Source of the DNA: Solirubrobacteraceae bacterium
GTDB lineage: Bacteria > Actinomycetota > Thermoleophilia > Solirubrobacterales > Solirubrobacteraceae
Direction of reading: 5' to 3'
DNA: 7,040 bases
Assembly: GCA_025935735.1 (NCBI GenBank)
Contig: JAICUS010000319.1
Span: forward strand, 1-7,040
Shown here: positions 6,484-7,040 of the stretch, piece after piece
Position numbering within the stretch: the stretch's first letter is position 1
How the letters are laid out: every line of letters begins with the position of its first letter
Notes under the pieces: model-generated
What the model was told of the DNA's origin: nothing
Databases searched by the model: none
Seen by the model: only the letters and a program-made list of their open reading frames with translations
Program-made: the position numbers and the translations under genes

Positions 6484-7040
6484 CGCGCCACCGCCATCCG
6501 CTCGTACGCGCGCTCGTGCGCTCGCGCCGACGCCGCCCACGTGTGGCGGGCCACGACGCGCGCCCCGCCGGCCCGCAGACGGGCGCGCAGCGGCGCGTCT
6601 TCGGCCACCCGCGCGAGCGCAGCGGCCAGCGCTTCCGCGTCGCCCACCGGGGTCAGCAGCGCGCTGTCGCCGTCGGTGAGGAAGCCCTGGAACACGTCGA
6701 GGTCGGTCGCGACCAGCGGCAGCCCGGCCGCGACCGCCTCCAGCGCGGCCAGCCCGAAGCCCTCCTTGACCGACGGGAAGGCGAACGCGTCGGCGGCCCG
6801 GAACAGCCGCTCCATCTCGTCCTGGTCGAGCGCGCCCAGGCGCCACACGTGCTCGGTGACGCCCAGCTCGCCCGCCCGCTCGGCGAACCGCGCGAGCTCG
6901 TGGCGGTAGTCGAACAGGGTGGTGCCGCCGGCGATCAGCAGCAGCGCGTCCGGCACCTGCTCGCGCAGCCGCGCGAAGCCCTCGAGCAGCGTGATCGAGC
7001 CCTTGCGCGGCTCGATGCCGCCGACGGTCAGCACGGTGAA
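6480..7040 (-). CDS. GT4-family glycosyltransferase, C-terminal domain (5' end beyond right edge)
   Basis: The frame is open to the right edge of the window, so only the last ~186 residues are seen. They make up the nucleotide-sugar-binding Rossmann domain of a GT-B retaining glycosyltransferase. This domain starts FTVLTVGGIEPRKGSITLLE, continues through LLLIAGGTTLFDY and LGALDQDEMERLFRAADAFAFPS, and has the EX7E signature (VKEGFGLAALEAVAAG) that binds the sugar-nucleotide. The family transfers a hexose from UDP-, ADP- or GDP-sugar to an acceptor at the cytoplasmic face; donor and acceptor cannot be read here. The GGTTLFDY stretch and overall pattern resemble what I recall of the MSMEG_0565 glycosyltransferase family, often found near the Nit1C nitrilase cluster, but this is from memory. 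The stop codon overlaps the OsmC GTG start, so it belongs to the same transcription unit. Confidence 0.92.
   Translation of the reverse strand, partial: FTVLTVGGIEPRKGSITLLEGFARLREQVPDALLLIAGGTTLFDYRHELARFAERAGELGVTEHVWRLGALDQDEMERLFRAADAFAFPSVKEGFGLAALEAVAAGLPLVATDLDVFQGFLTDGDSALLTPVGDAEALAAALARVAEDAPLRARLRAGGARVVARHTWAASARAHERAYERMAVAR

Overview
The window is very GC-rich and tightly packed with genes. It looks like the chromosome of a high-GC actinobacterium, most plausibly of the Thermoleophilia/Solirubrobacterales type. That placement is an inference from base composition, from a cysteine-type CcmE, and from a Ccm (system I) cytochrome c maturation locus, which most other actinobacteria lack. 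No RNA genes, CRISPR arrays, insertion sequences or attachment sites were seen. Apart from the spacer at about 1460-1546, essentially every base is coding, and no gene-free stretch exceeds 300 bases.

Left block (1-2884, continuing as a possible operon to 4085): this block concerns c-type cytochromes. On the minus strand, ccmE (heme chaperone) is followed by ccmF (heme lyase subunit, running off the left edge), with the stop and start overlapping as ATGA. Divergent from them on the plus strand is a membrane-anchored di-heme cytochrome c of 445 residues, related at its C-terminus to the cytochrome c peroxidase/MauG group. The 87-bp AT-rich spacer carries two good sigma70-type promoters whose -10 boxes overlap, so the maturation machinery and a client cytochrome appear to be expressed from one shared regulatory patch. 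The CcmE heme-attachment motif reads C-x3-F instead of C-x3-Y.

Middle (2898-4085, plus): 13 bases after the cytochrome comes a fusion of a NagB-like (glucosamine-6-phosphate deaminase/6-phosphogluconolactonase fold) domain and a YdcF/DUF218 domain. The NagB half keeps the usual catalytic Asp/Asp-His/Glu residues but has lost the phosphate-binding loop and lysine, so the substrate is probably not the classical sugar phosphate. Its 3' end overlaps the convergent DUF1348 gene by 80 bp.

Right block (4006-7040, minus; read right to left): a compact unidirectional operon of five genes. It contains a GT4 glycosyltransferase (5' end outside the window), an OsmC-family protein, a CoA-disulfide-reductase-like flavoprotein, a 90-residue protein of unknown function, and a DUF1348 (NTF2-fold) protein. 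Three of the four junctions are GTGA/ATGA overlaps and the fourth gap is 5 nt, implying translational coupling. OsmC (cysteine-based peroxidase family) next to a single-cysteine FAD/NAD(P)H disulfide reductase suggests a thiol or peroxide redox function. The small protein and DUF1348 protein are unexplained partners.
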